DNA from: Himantopus leucocephalus
Taxonomy: Eukaryota; Chordata; Aves; Charadriiformes; Recurvirostridae
Length of the DNA stretch: 64,000 bases
Direction: 5' to 3'
NCBI GenBank assembly: GCA_003993805.1
Contig: RSEF01000005.1
Span: forward strand, 13,097,947-13,161,946
In this document: piece by piece, positions 58,701-64,000 of the stretch
Layout: each line of letters opens with the position of its first letter
Numbering within the stretch: the first letter of the stretch is position 1
Notes under the pieces: generated by a model
Database searches by the model: none
The model's input: only the letters and a program-made list of their open reading frames with translations
Told to the model about the DNA's origin: nothing
Made by a program: the position numbers and the translations under genes

Positions 58701-60004
58701 AATGTGCATAGCTCTACATAAAAATCAGTTTGAATTTGGCCAGGATTCCAACCCTATACCTACACAGTTCTGCGACAGCATTTGTAGGACAAAACTATGA
58801 AAGCATTTCATAAGAGATAATAATTAGCTATGGGTAGGTAGCTAGAGACCTTTGCCATGACAAACAGAATGTGTCTCCAGCTTCATGATTGTGTCTCAAG
58901 TCTGCATCTGGGAACTCACTCTTTGAAAGAATTATTATGGAATTCATGGAAGAAAACATTTAGAAATAGATTAAATATATATTTTTTTTTAGCTTTTCAT
59001 GAAATTGTTTTCATCTTCTCCAATATTCACCCAAGCAATTCAAAACATTAGAAAAAGATTTTAAGTGATTCCAACTCAACAGAAATATATTTGCAACCAA
59101 TCTGGCAAAGTCCTTTCTTCAACTCAATTTCTTAACAGGCTTCACACTTTTCCATTTTAAAAAACTCTGAAGTTTAAAAACAGCAGGCAAAGTTAGGAAA
59201 TCTACCTTCTCTCTGCTAATTCTTCCAATATTTTTTTTGCTTCTTTTTATCCAGCCCTTTCCCATTCCCACTGTACCGTAATTTACTGTAAGGTCAAAGA
59301 AGCACTAAAATAGTTGGTGACACTTCAAGTACAGCGCTTTATTATATTTTGTGCAATAATAAACACAAGTCCTTTGTCAATACCAAATAATGGACTTTTC
59401 TATTATTAAACATTCGGTGTGTAAACATGGTGTCTGCACTGTTTGTGCACAACAGTGATGGCAGAAAAGGATCTAAGTTGCAACTAAGAGGAGGAACAGC
59501 AGTAAGTTTTCATGCAAAAGTATGAACTGCGAATTACAATTCCTGGTATTCTGCAGCATTTTTTTTCATATACACTGGACTATCAAAAGACTTGCCAGAA
59601 TACTAGTATTACATATACTTACTTCCTTTCTTAAGAAGCCTCTCAAACCTTACATGTCACAATAATCACTATTTTTCAAAATATCATTCAACACTGTTCA
59701 TGTGGGTATACGGTGCTCCTATGCTGTAAAAAGGTTTTTGCTTAGGTAGAAGATATTACCTCTTCTTTAAGGTAAGTTGTTAGATTTCTAGGCTGAACCC
59801 ATGGCCCTTTTAAAATCAGCATTAAAAGAGTATTGACTTAAAGCAAGTGAAGTTCTAATCATCAAGCTGAAACAATAGCCATTTTCCTTTACCTTAGAGC
59901 CAGGTTTTGTATCAACAGCAGATGTAGTTACTGCAGTGGACGTTTCACTGACCATGCTTGAAGGTCTTTGGTTTATTTGTTGCTTGGACATAGATGAATT
60001 CTGT
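4567..60004 (-). CDS. PLEKHA7: PLEKHA7, 22 coding exons (5' part of gene outside window)
   Basis: PLEKHA7 is a cytoplasmic scaffold of the epithelial zonula adherens. From family knowledge it binds p120-catenin, links cadherin junctions to microtubule minus ends through CAMSAP3, and recruits PDZD11 through its WW domains. Translation of the spliced minus strand gives about 1161 residues that run collinear with the known protein: an [12 protein letters not shown] linker, a PH domain (about residues 61-185 of this window's product), a basic and Ser/Pro-rich region with [15 protein letters not shown], a coiled-coil block (about 555-743), a proline-rich segment containing APPRPPLP, and a conserved tail with [22 protein letters not shown]. 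Every intron is GT-AG except one GC-AG. All phases agree. The two N-terminal WW domains (roughly 100 residues) are absent here and should be encoded beyond 64000. PLEKHA5 and PLEKHA6 are paralogues, but the PH, coiled-coil and tail sequences fit PLEKHA7 best. Confidence 0.97.
4710..5538 (-). other. PLEKHA7 intron, 829 bases
   Basis: No gene or repeat was recognised between the second and third long-form extension exons. An unrelated 106-codon plus-strand reading frame at 4982-5302 has no family features. Confidence 0.8.
5539..5672 (-). CDS. PLEKHA7: PLEKHA7 long-isoform exon 2 of the extension
   Basis: The exon has 134 nt, 44 codons plus two bases. It encodes [20 protein letters not shown] then [24 protein letters not shown]. 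[18 protein letters not shown] is highly conserved. The acceptor is TTTCCACAG and the donor CCAG|GTCAGT. Confidence 0.95.
7960..10363 (+). mobile_element. CR1 LINE retrotransposon, internally deleted, contains assembly gap
   Basis: This is a chicken-repeat-1 type LINE in plus orientation, antisense to PLEKHA7. Recognisable parts in order are: the region before ORF2 (about 7960-8320); the endonuclease N-terminus at 8360-8690 with [16 protein letters not shown] and [10 protein letters not shown]; its continuation [14 protein letters not shown] in another frame near 8700; a linker at 8984-9520; then, after an abrupt join near 9625, the late reverse-transcriptase part with [20 protein letters not shown], the SGVPQGSxLG-type motif in broken frame near 9750, and LADDTKLGG near 9850. 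The 3' end carries the conserved CR1 tail and stops at ATTCTGTGA. Frameshifts, stops and the missing central RT make it inactive. It sits in a long-isoform intron. Bases 9888-9987 are N. Confidence 0.93.
9888..9987. other. Assembly gap of exactly 100 N
   Basis: A run of exactly 100 N lies inside the CR1 element. The round length suggests a placeholder of unknown true size. The flanks are the RT region on the left and the CR1 3' end on the right. Confidence 0.98.
10669..10821 (-). CDS. PLEKHA7: PLEKHA7 long-isoform exon 1 of the extension
   Basis: The exon has 153 nt, 51 codons, phase 0 at both ends. It encodes [20 protein letters not shown], an acidic stretch, then [17 protein letters not shown]. 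This matches the extended human isoform. The acceptor is GTTACCAG and the donor GAG|GTAACA. Confidence 0.94.
12217..12222 (-). promoter_or_regulatory. Candidate polyadenylation signal, short PLEKHA7 transcript
   Basis: This is the first minus-strand AATAAA seen after the short-form stop at 13921, giving a 3'UTR of about 1.7 kb. It is followed by a U/GU-rich stretch (TGGTTTGATGTTTTTC) about 20 to 35 bases further on, as expected for a cleavage site. Confidence 0.6.
12218..13920 (-). other. PLEKHA7: Probable 3'UTR of the short PLEKHA7 transcript, intronic in the long form
   Basis: This stretch lies between the GSVC stop and the AATAAA at 12222. It is AT-rich and has no reading frame of note and no recognisable repeat. 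Its role as 3'UTR is inferred from the stop and poly(A) signal on either side. The remaining part of the long-form intron, 10822 to 12216, shows nothing recognisable. Confidence 0.55.
13921..13929 (-). CDS. PLEKHA7: PLEKHA7 short-isoform terminus (Val-Cys-stop)
   Basis: These nine bases, GTATGTTAG, are both the 5' splice site of the long form and the last two codons plus stop of the short form. The short form would have 1020 residues encoded in this window. Adding roughly 100 residues upstream gives a length close to the 1121 of human PLEKHA7. Confidence 0.85.
   Translation of the reverse strand, partial: VC
13930..14130 (-). CDS. PLEKHA7: PLEKHA7 exon: conserved tail, with built-in read-through stop
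   Basis: The exon has 201 nt, 67 codons. It encodes [40 protein letters not shown] and [10 protein letters not shown], then ends ISADVGS. It can end in two ways. If the donor TCA|GTATGT is used, it joins the long-form exon that begins with TGG. If not, GTA TGT TAG adds Val-Cys and a stop at 13923-13921. Human PLEKHA7 also has a short form ending GSVC, so both uses are probably real. The acceptor is TTCTACAG. Confidence 0.97.
14531..14610 (-). CDS. PLEKHA7: PLEKHA7 exon: YATLRR segment
   Basis: The exon has 80 nt: two bases completing a Gly codon, then 26 codons. It encodes [20 protein letters not shown] and RRDRSK, equivalent to human GSTSRLQQSSTIAPYVTLRRG. The bird sequence after LRR is shorter by about seven residues than the human one. 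The acceptor is TTATAAAG and the donor AAG|GTAAGA. Confidence 0.93.
15216..15333 (-). CDS. PLEKHA7: PLEKHA7 exon: [14 protein letters not shown] segment
   Basis: The exon has 118 nt, 39 codons plus one base. It encodes [20 protein letters not shown] then [26 protein letters not shown] and YQTLP are conserved. The acceptor is CATCTAG and the donor CGTG|GTAAGC. Confidence 0.95.
15607..15795 (-). CDS. PLEKHA7: PLEKHA7 exon: SH3-type proline motifs and basic stretch
   Basis: The exon has 189 nt, 63 codons, phase 0 at both ends. It encodes [40 protein letters not shown] and [23 protein letters not shown]. The APPRPPLP and VPPLPR stretches look like SH3 or WW ligands, which is inference from motif. 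The acceptor is GTTACCAG and the donor AGG|GTGAGC. Confidence 0.97.
16231..16469 (-). CDS. PLEKHA7: PLEKHA7 exon: proline-rich segment
   Basis: The exon has 239 nt: two bases completing a Glu codon, then 79 codons. It encodes [40 protein letters not shown] and [13 protein letters not shown]. The Pro/Ser-rich composition and the SLEVRLYPQ and PLQSPxKxKPKV motifs match PLEKHA7. The acceptor is TCCCTAG and the donor GTT|GTAAGT. Confidence 0.95.
17565..17673 (-). CDS. PLEKHA7: PLEKHA7 exon: end of coiled-coil block
   Basis: The exon has 109 nt, 36 codons plus one base. It encodes [20 protein letters not shown] then [36 protein letters not shown] is a hallmark of the family. The second half ([10 protein letters not shown]) is more divergent from the human NFRILVESV. 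It has no ATG-started reading frame of its own, so it was found by direct translation. The acceptor is CATCAG and the donor CCAG|GTAAGG. Confidence 0.93.
17674..21071 (-). other. PLEKHA7 intron, 3.4 kb
   Basis: AT-rich. It contains a T17 run and, at about 19850-19935, an alternating CATA/CACACA/TGTGTGCG tract. No gene or transposon was recognised. Confidence 0.75.
19597..19613. repeat. Homopolymer of 17 T
   Basis: An uninterrupted T17 in the 3.4-kb intron between 17674 and 21071. No retroposed sequence was recognised next to it. Confidence 0.9.
21072..21173 (-). CDS. PLEKHA7: PLEKHA7 exon: 34-codon coiled-coil exon
   Basis: The exon has 102 nt and is phase 0 at both ends. It encodes [20 protein letters not shown] and [14 protein letters not shown]. 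The front half is strongly conserved. The last ten residues differ from the human sequence. The acceptor is TTAATAG and the donor CAG|GTGAGT. Confidence 0.95.
21174..24392 (-). other. Introns flanking the 50-codon coiled-coil exon
   Basis: These introns, of 1753 and 1316 bases, lie around the exon at 22927-23076. Single n characters sit at 22317 and 22825. Nothing else was recognised. Confidence 0.75.
22927..23076 (-). CDS. PLEKHA7: PLEKHA7 exon: 50-codon coiled-coil exon
   Basis: The exon has 150 nt and is phase 0 at both ends. It encodes [40 protein letters not shown] and [10 protein letters not shown], a helical and mostly coiled-coil segment nearly identical to known PLEKHA7. The acceptor is TTGTTAG and the donor ACG|GTACAT, a comparatively weak 5' splice site. 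Confidence 0.96.
24393..24473 (-). CDS. PLEKHA7: PLEKHA7 exon: 27-codon coiled-coil exon
   Basis: The exon has 81 nt and is phase 0 at both ends. It encodes [20 protein letters not shown] and RALKENK, with heptad-like hydrophobic spacing. SxFCEQDR is a shared motif of the PLEKHA5/6/7 group. The acceptor is TTTTCAG and the donor AAA|GTAAGT. Confidence 0.96.
24641..24709 (-). CDS. PLEKHA7: PLEKHA7 exon: 23-codon coiled-coil exon
   Basis: The exon has 69 nt, is phase 0 at both ends, and encodes [20 protein letters not shown] and DID. It matches the [20 protein letters not shown] segment of human PLEKHA7. The acceptor is TCTTAG and the donor GAT|GTAAGT. It lies 167 bases upstream of the next exon. 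Confidence 0.95.
26909..26982. repeat. Palindromic GTCACAGTGAC/GTGATCAC cluster
   Basis: Two 20-base arms, 26909-26928 and 26938-26957, are inverted repeats with one mismatched pair and a 9-base spacer, GTGATCACA. A third partial unit follows to 26982. Each arm holds a CACGTG (26911-26916 and 26950-26955), the E-box core. The cluster lies in the 6.4-kb intron between 24710 and 31068. Confidence 0.85.
28913..29012. other. Assembly gap of exactly 100 N next to a CR1 tail
   Basis: A run of exactly 100 N is followed immediately by CR1 3' sequence, so the missing DNA is probably more of the same CR1 copy. Confidence 0.98.
29013..29255 (+). mobile_element. CR1 LINE 3' end
   Basis: About 240 bases match the CR1 3' tail: the AGACTAGATATAAGGAAGAA-like segment, GGTTGCCCAGAGAGGTGGT, TTGGACTAGATGACCTTTAA and the terminal ATTCTATGATT. 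The 5' part is lost in the adjoining N gap. Confidence 0.95.
29374..29734. repeat. 180-bp direct duplication separated by one n
   Basis: Bases 29374-29553 and 29555-29734 are the same 180-base sequence with two mismatches by eye (acac/acgc and atgc/atcc). They are joined by a single n at 29554. The layout fits two contig ends from two haplotypes that were abutted without merging, although a real recent tandem duplication is possible. Confidence 0.9.
30113..30180 (-). mobile_element. CR1 LINE 3'-end fragment
   Basis: A 68-base remnant begins AATCATAGAATAG and continues GGTTGGAAGGGGCCTTTAAA and TCTAGTCCAACCCCC, the reverse complement of the CR1 terminus. It is the shortest CR1 piece in the window and opposite in orientation to the copy 850 bases to its left. 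Confidence 0.93.
31069..31122 (-). CDS. PLEKHA7: PLEKHA7 exon: 18-codon start of coiled-coil block
   Basis: The exon has 54 nt and encodes [18 protein letters not shown], the conserved start of the coiled-coil region. It is phase 0 at both ends. The donor is AAG|GTAAGA. The acceptor is the uncommon AAG (TACTTGAAG|GCG) behind a pyrimidine tract about 15 bases upstream. Short length and a weaker acceptor make it a candidate for alternative inclusion, which is inference. Confidence 0.93.
31123..35597 (-). other. Two PLEKHA7 introns of 2.3 and 2.1 kb
   Basis: These introns surround the exon at 33446-33532. They include a T/A homopolymer junction near 33996-34019 and a T-run near 34192. No mobile element or gene was recognised. 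Confidence 0.75.
33446..33532 (-). CDS. PLEKHA7: PLEKHA7 exon: 29-codon symmetric exon
   Basis: The exon has 87 nt and is phase 0 on both sides. It encodes [20 protein letters not shown] then SAPSLHGKS, closely matching known PLEKHA7. The acceptor is CTTACAG and the donor TCG|GTAAGT. It is the first of a run of symmetric exons. Confidence 0.96.
35598..36117 (-). CDS. PLEKHA7: PLEKHA7 exon: large Pro/Ser-rich exon
   Basis: At 520 nt this is the longest exon in the window. One base completes the Ser codon, then 173 codons follow. It encodes [11 protein letters not shown], the strongly conserved [12 protein letters not shown] and [20 protein letters not shown], then [15 protein letters not shown] and [20 protein letters not shown]. 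In the human protein this area leads into the part reported to bind p120-catenin. The acceptor is CTTTACAG and the donor AAG|GTTTGT. It ends in phase 0. Confidence 0.97.
36118..41486 (-). other. PLEKHA7 intron, 5.4 kb
   Basis: It contains a single n at 36661 next to an A-run and the G-rich tract at 38016-38057. The section from about 37130 to 38700 is less AT-rich than its surroundings and may be an old unrecognised repeat. No gene was found. Confidence 0.7.
38016..38057 (+). repeat. G-rich tract with quadruplex potential
   Basis: The plus strand holds runs of four, six and at least ten G followed by GGTGGTGGGGTGGTGG. Several runs of three or more G separated by one or two bases meet the usual G-quadruplex pattern. 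It lies mid-intron and the G strand is the template strand for PLEKHA7. Confidence 0.8.
41487..41972 (-). CDS. PLEKHA7: PLEKHA7 exon: charged linker after PH domain
   Basis: The exon has 486 nt. It starts [15 protein letters not shown] after the split Arg codon and runs through a charged, low-complexity stretch ([20 protein letters not shown]) to [20 protein letters not shown] and VKVQKGDTK. The end matches the well-conserved PLEKHA segment around KSNLAQVEHW, and the first half is less conserved with the human protein. The acceptor is CTTTTCAG and the donor AAAAG|GTTAGT. Confidence 0.95.
41973..43990 (-). other. GC-AG intron of PLEKHA7, 2.0 kb
   Basis: The intron begins GCAAGT and ends TTTTCAG, and carries the compound microsatellite just inside its start. 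Nothing else was recognised. Confidence 0.85.
43921..43968. repeat. Compound TA/TG/TA microsatellite beside a splice donor
   Basis: A (TA)n-(TG)6-(TA)n-TCTATCTA tract starts about 22 bases inside the intron after the PH-domain exon. On the transcript strand the middle part (43949-43938) reads (AC)6. Confidence 0.9.
43991..44169 (-). CDS. PLEKHA7: PLEKHA7 exon: end of PH domain, GC splice donor
   Basis: The exon has 179 nt, 59 codons plus two bases. It encodes the last PH strands and the C-terminal helix, including [20 protein letters not shown] and AMNQAAL. The invariant Trp of the PH helix is in GWIRAMN. The acceptor is TTCTTGCAG. The 5' splice site reads AAGAG|GCAAGT, a GC donor with an otherwise perfect consensus. 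It must be used, because AG plus the next exon's A completes the Arg codon of LKRETEKV. The nearest GT, four bases further on, breaks the frame at once. Confidence 0.96.
44170..51195 (-). other. PLEKHA7 intron, 7.0 kb
   Basis: This is the largest complete intron in the window. It holds a purine-rich stretch near 45707-45737, a T-run near 45998, a single n at 48182, a local CpG cluster at about 49040-49290 and a TG/TA tract near 49692. No gene was recognised. Confidence 0.75.
51196..51296 (-). CDS. PLEKHA7: PLEKHA7 exon: PH domain, middle strands
   Basis: The exon has 101 nt: two bases finishing the split codon, then 33 codons. It encodes [20 protein letters not shown] then [13 protein letters not shown], including the GSIPLPSY strand typical of the PLEKHA family. 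The acceptor is TTCAACAG and the donor AAG|GTACAG. It ends in phase 0. Confidence 0.97.
51370..51635 (+). mobile_element. Old, diverged CR1 LINE 3' end
   Basis: Diverged CR1 tail with GGTTCAGACTGGATATAGGG, AACAGGCTGACCAGGGAGGC, GGCGGTTGGACTGGACACTT and CCTTCTGACCTGAATTTTCT ATGA. It lies about 75 bases upstream (in gene direction) of the PH-domain exon that starts at 51296. Its divergence is greater than that of the other copies. Confidence 0.85.
52490..52562 (-). CDS. PLEKHA7: PLEKHA7 exon: PH domain, second and third strands
   Basis: The exon has 73 nt, 24 codons plus one base. It encodes [20 protein letters not shown] and FYYK, the classical PH core with the KRRWFVL motif. The acceptor is TTTCAG and the donor AAAG|GTGAGT. 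The split Asp codon is completed by the next exon. Confidence 0.97.
54261..54365 (-). CDS. PLEKHA7: PLEKHA7 exon: start of PH domain
   Basis: The exon has 105 nt, 35 codons. It encodes the basic segment [19 protein letters not shown] followed by the first PH strand, [10 protein letters not shown]. In PH domains this basic strand and the loop after it contribute to phosphoinositide binding. The acceptor is TACAG and the donor CAG|GTATGC. It is phase 0 at both ends. Confidence 0.96.
54366..59892 (-). other. PLEKHA7 intron, 5.5 kb
   Basis: No transposon was recognised. A GC-richer patch with several CpG lies at about 55820-55885. A TGACTCAT (AP-1 type) site lies near 57150 within a less AT-rich patch. 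Plus-strand reading frames at 55914-56261 and 58009-58434 show no domain features. Confidence 0.7.
59893..60004 (-). CDS. PLEKHA7: PLEKHA7 exon: linker before PH domain
   Basis: First coding exon seen in this window. It has 112 nt: one base finishing a split codon, then 37 codons. It encodes the linker [20 protein letters not shown] and onward to DTKPGSK, matching the stretch between the second WW domain and the PH domain of PLEKHA7. The acceptor is TTTTCTAG and the donor AAG|GTAAAG. It ends in phase 0. Confidence 0.95.
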
Positions 60005-63000
60005 CTAGAAAACAAACAAAACCAGATAATCTAAAGCACATTGCTTCAAACAGTCAGCTTTGTCTTTCTATATTTAAGATTCACAGTGAGCAAATGAATG
60101 AAAAACTAATCAAACATTTCCCATGCACCTGAAACTTCCTTTGCACCACCATTTCAGGTGTTTCTCAAGCAGATGATGCCAGTTACATCTGATATTGCCA
60201 ATGTATTGGGAAGAAGAAACCTGCCAAATTGTCCGCAAATCCAGCAGACAATAAAGATATAACTAAGAGCACACAGAGAAGATAAGGCAAATGCAAAGAA
60301 ACTTAATTGTGCCCAATTTAAAGGCTTAGCTGCAAACATCTGGAAGAGACAGTACTGGGGAGGGAAGGATAGGAATCAGCATTTTGCAATAACAGGCTGC
60401 TTATTTAAAATCAAAGTGAGACTAGCCTACCGTTAGATCTGTCACTAACTTAATGTTAGATCTTTGAATCTGCCCAAAATATGATTCATACTACAATAAG
60501 AATTATTAAAATACCTTTTAAGTGAAATGGTGCATTTAGTGGCAGATATTGTTAGAAATAAATAACTTCTGAGTCATACTAAGATTCAACTAGCTCAAAT
60601 GCAGATACCGGTTTAAAGCATAGGTGCGATCAATCCTACCATAAGAACCTGTTCAACAAGTAAGAATTCAGCACAGCTGCCCAGATGAAGAAATGAGAGG
60701 ATAAATGAAGTGCAAAATCTTTTTGAATCCCACATACAGGTTGTGAAGAGAAGCCTCAGCAACCAAGCTCGACACCAACTTGTGAATTAAACCCACAAGT
60801 GGTATGTTCAAAAATTATTAACACAGTTTAGCAAATTGTATTTTAGGAACAAGTAGCAATACAGTCACATCAGAAAAAGCAAAAACTATTAACAAAAGAC
60901 ACAGAAGCCACGCCAAACATTACTGTTGCTACCACGGAAATTCAATCCAATTCTGAAGAGAACAGAGTAATTCTGAGCAGTTATCACTCATAAGAGCACA
61001 GAAGAAGTCTTTGCCATTGTAGTAGCTCAACACAGGGTTTAAATTAGGACAAGGTGTTTGCCACACCACTGCTCTTCCTCAGTTACAACCTGAACAATTA
61101 CCTGTTTCCAAAAGCCTTTATAGTTGATTCGGTGTCAGGGGAAGCAAATTTGTCCATTTGTGACCACACAGTTTCAATTAAGCTTGCAAGGAAGTAACAC
61201 AACTTTGATCCCATTTCCTTTATGCCTTGCTTATCTGGCATAAATCCCTTCTTTCTAGCTTTTATATATAAGTTCAGGTCCAAGATACGAGAATGAACTA
61301 CAGCAAGTCCCTAAAATCCCTGGCCAGCCTTTAATGTATGAGAGCTTCATCACATCAGTTTGAGTCAATTTGCCTTACCTCTTACAGACCAGGTACCGTA
61401 CTTTAGCATTTAATCAGCTTTAGGAATATCCAGTTTCCGCAAAGAGCAAATTAAGACAATTCCTGTATATAACGCTGCCAGACTAAGCTATTTCTGTTGA
61501 TCAGCCTGTCTTATTATCTGCTTTTGACTCTGTTCTCACCTGTTCGATTCCCACTCTATAAACTTTCAAAACAGGTAGCAAATGCAGACTTACAATGTGC
61601 CTGCATCTTTCTTGAAAAACCATCTTACTTGCTTTTTCCTAATATTTACTTATCAAAAAGGTTCTATTTCCCTGCTCAAAGCAATTAAACAGAGAATAGG
61701 TATTTCAAGGAGGGAGGAACAATAACAGAGATGTGACAGTGTTTTACATTGCCTCCTCAAAATGAATTTGAAGTATTAGATTTGATATCATTAAGAAGAC
61801 CACTAGAAATGAGTTGCAAAAGTATGAAAACAAAACACATCCAAAGAAAATGTTTGGCCTTAGAAGACACAAACTTTCTCTTCTTCCCTTGAGGTTCAGA
61901 TTCTTTACAATGTCCACACCACAAACTATCAAGTTTTATACTGTAGAACACTCACACAATCCATGTTATTTTCCAGGCGCTCCCTGAGGCAAGGAGAGGG
62001 AAAAGGAAAAGGTGGAGGGAAGAAATGGTTGGAAAATCTGTATGCTTTCCAGACTATAGATACTCTGATTAGATTATGTTTCTTCATTTTATAGAGTAAA
62101 ATTTATAGAGTAAATTTCATTAAATTGGAATTAATTTTTCCAATAAAAACATTAATATGGAAAGAAAAATAACTCCAGAGGAATGGTTTTAACTTACAAA
62201 TTGTGGTAGGCAAACTCAGATTGAACAGATTTTCACTACTCCACAAGATACTGTTTTCACAGTACGTTAAACATACTGCAGTTTTTTAAAAAATAAATAA
62301 ATCTAGAACTACAGAGGAAGATAAAACTTTAAATGTTTAACAAGATCATCACTATCAGAAAAATCATACTGCAATACAGAACAATAAACGTACAATTTCT
62401 AAGCATTTATAATTTGGCCTTTTAGCTATTTCTCTTCTACTTGCCACTGAAAATGATCACTGCCAATAAATCAAGCCTTCCTTTTCTAGTAGTACCAAGA
62501 TTAATGACAAACTTCAACTGAGAAAATAACAAATTCACAGGAGAAAAATGTTTTTTAAAAAATGTGAGGTTGTTGCCATGTGGAAGAACTCAAATAGCCA
62601 GCAAAAGAGACAGTGAGTCCACTGAAAGTCAAAATATATTATTATTCTCCTAAATAAACACCTTTGGCAGCAAACACTGGTGATCCAAACTTTCTGTACC
62701 TGAGATGTAACAGAAAACACCAAAATTAATTTAACTACTTGTATATACTATTTCAAGGATAAAATAGATTTGCATGAAATCAGAACATAACGAAACTCAA
62801 GTATTCAAGTCTCTTAAATAGCTAATTAATATTCTCAGTCTGTTTTTAAAAGCAAATAAGAATGTGCAGTATTACCTGAAACATCCCAGCATGTTACACT
62901 AAGTCAACACTAATAGTATTTACGGATTCATCTTTAAAAATAAGTAAAAATGCATTAACTCTGTGCATTCAGAAACATTAGTTCAGAATCACTATTACCA

Positions 63001-64000
63001 AAGATGTTTGATAATATCTGTTATCCAAGATACCCCATTCTGTCTTCATAGCGCTGTTTTTTGTCTATTTTCAGGATATTTTTCTCAAAGCCTTCCCCAG
63101 GTGTGTGCATACACACAGAGAATTGCAGTATTTACATACAGAGCTCCAGTTCCTTGTACAATCTTTTTAAAATAATTCAAAATAACACTCTATATAGTAT
63201 CTCCTGTCAAGCAGCTCCCTACTCTACTCAAACAGTGCCAGTATGTCTACAGAAATCACATTTACCAGCTACAAGAATTACATGGCCAGTACTTCGTTTA
63301 TTAAAAAAAAAAACACTGAAAAACAACAAAAAAATTATTACTTCAGTAGCCTATATTGAAAATGCAATACTCACGAGAGAACACATTCCTTTTCTCTAAA
63401 GGATCATCAAGATTAGTCGACTTAGAAGATCCACATTCATATCAGCAGCTTAAAAAGTTTATTTTGTTGGAACCAAATCTGACACAATAACATCACGCCA
63501 ATCTAGTTTTAATACTAATAAATCCACTCAGCTAGATAAAAAATTAACTGTGCTAGTACTTCTATACAAGTAAGCGTGGCAGATGTTTATTTTAGGGCTG
63601 TCTGGGTTTCCTCCTTTCTCTCTACCTGATATTTTCGCTGCTATAGTAACCAAATGCAATAGACAAAATAAGATGGCTCTCTCCCCAGAGGTGATACACA
63701 GACTTTATCAGTTGCACAAAAAACAGGCGAAGAAGAAGATAACACTCCTTGGATTAAGCACACTATTTATTTTCTTTATTTCTGCATTTATGTTGAAGTC
63801 TTATCTTTTTTAACTCTAAAGTACTAGCTTGTCACTTGCAAACATACACAAATCAGCGTATCACAAATATATTGTAAAGGTTCTAATACACAACTATCAG
63901 TGTTTAGCAACAGATACGATACAGTTAGACACAAGGCTGTAAGTGCCTGCTTTTTCCAATAACCCCAGGCATCAGTACAGGTTAGGGGCTGACCTGCTGG
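60005..64000 (-). other. Partial PLEKHA7 intron at window edge
   Basis: This is the upstream intron of the first exon seen. No WW-domain exon was found, so the preceding exon should lie beyond the window. A small plus-strand reading frame near 63583-63813 is discussed separately. No repeats were recognised. Confidence 0.7.

Noticed and set aside
61098..61283. Minus-strand frame of 61 codons in the intron nearest the window edge, tested as a WW-domain exon
   Set aside because: It lacks the two Trp spacing and the HPxTGQ-type motif of the PLEKHA7 WW exons.

Overview
The window is vertebrate genomic DNA, almost certainly from a bird. It is AT-rich and intron-dominated. It holds CR1 LINE fragments whose 3' ends carry the ATTCTRTGA signature, two 100-base runs of N (placeholder gaps), and seven isolated single n characters, as in a draft assembly.

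One gene fills nearly everything: PLEKHA7 (pleckstrin homology domain containing A7), on the minus strand, entering at the high-coordinate end and finishing at the low end. I placed 22 coding exons from 60004 down to 4567 by translating the minus strand, matching it to the known PLEKHA7 protein, and checking splice sites and phase at every junction. All joins keep frame. The two WW domains at the N-terminus are not seen and should lie beyond base 64000. The exons here encode, in order: a linker, the PH domain (54365 to 43991), a long basic/proline/serine-rich region (41972 to 33446), a coiled-coil block (31122 to 17565), a proline-rich segment (16469 to 15607), and the C-terminal part (15333 onward).

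Two C-termini are encoded. The exon at 14130 to 13930 can read through its own 5' splice site to a stop at 13921 (short form ending GSVC, 1020 residues in this window), with an AATAAA 1.7 kb downstream. Alternatively it splices to three more exons (10821 to 4567) for the long form. The very last few codons of the long form could not be placed with certainty and must lie below 4567.

Layout by coordinate: 1-4566, tail, terminal intron and probable 3'UTR; 4567-10821, long-form exons, with an antisense, internally deleted CR1 at about 7960-10363; 12217-13930, probable short-form 3'UTR; 13930-24709, a dense set of 12 exons; 24710-44169, five exons in long introns, with a CR1 tail, a false-looking 180-bp duplication and a hairpin-forming palindrome cluster; 44170-60004, the PH-domain and linker exons; 60005-64000, part of an upstream intron.

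I found no second protein-coding gene, no RNA gene and no new biological system. The most notable points are a GC-AG intron directly after the PH-domain exons with a CA repeat just inside it, a run of seven symmetric phase-0 coiled-coil exons, the read-through stop that makes the short isoform, and likely assembly artefacts.
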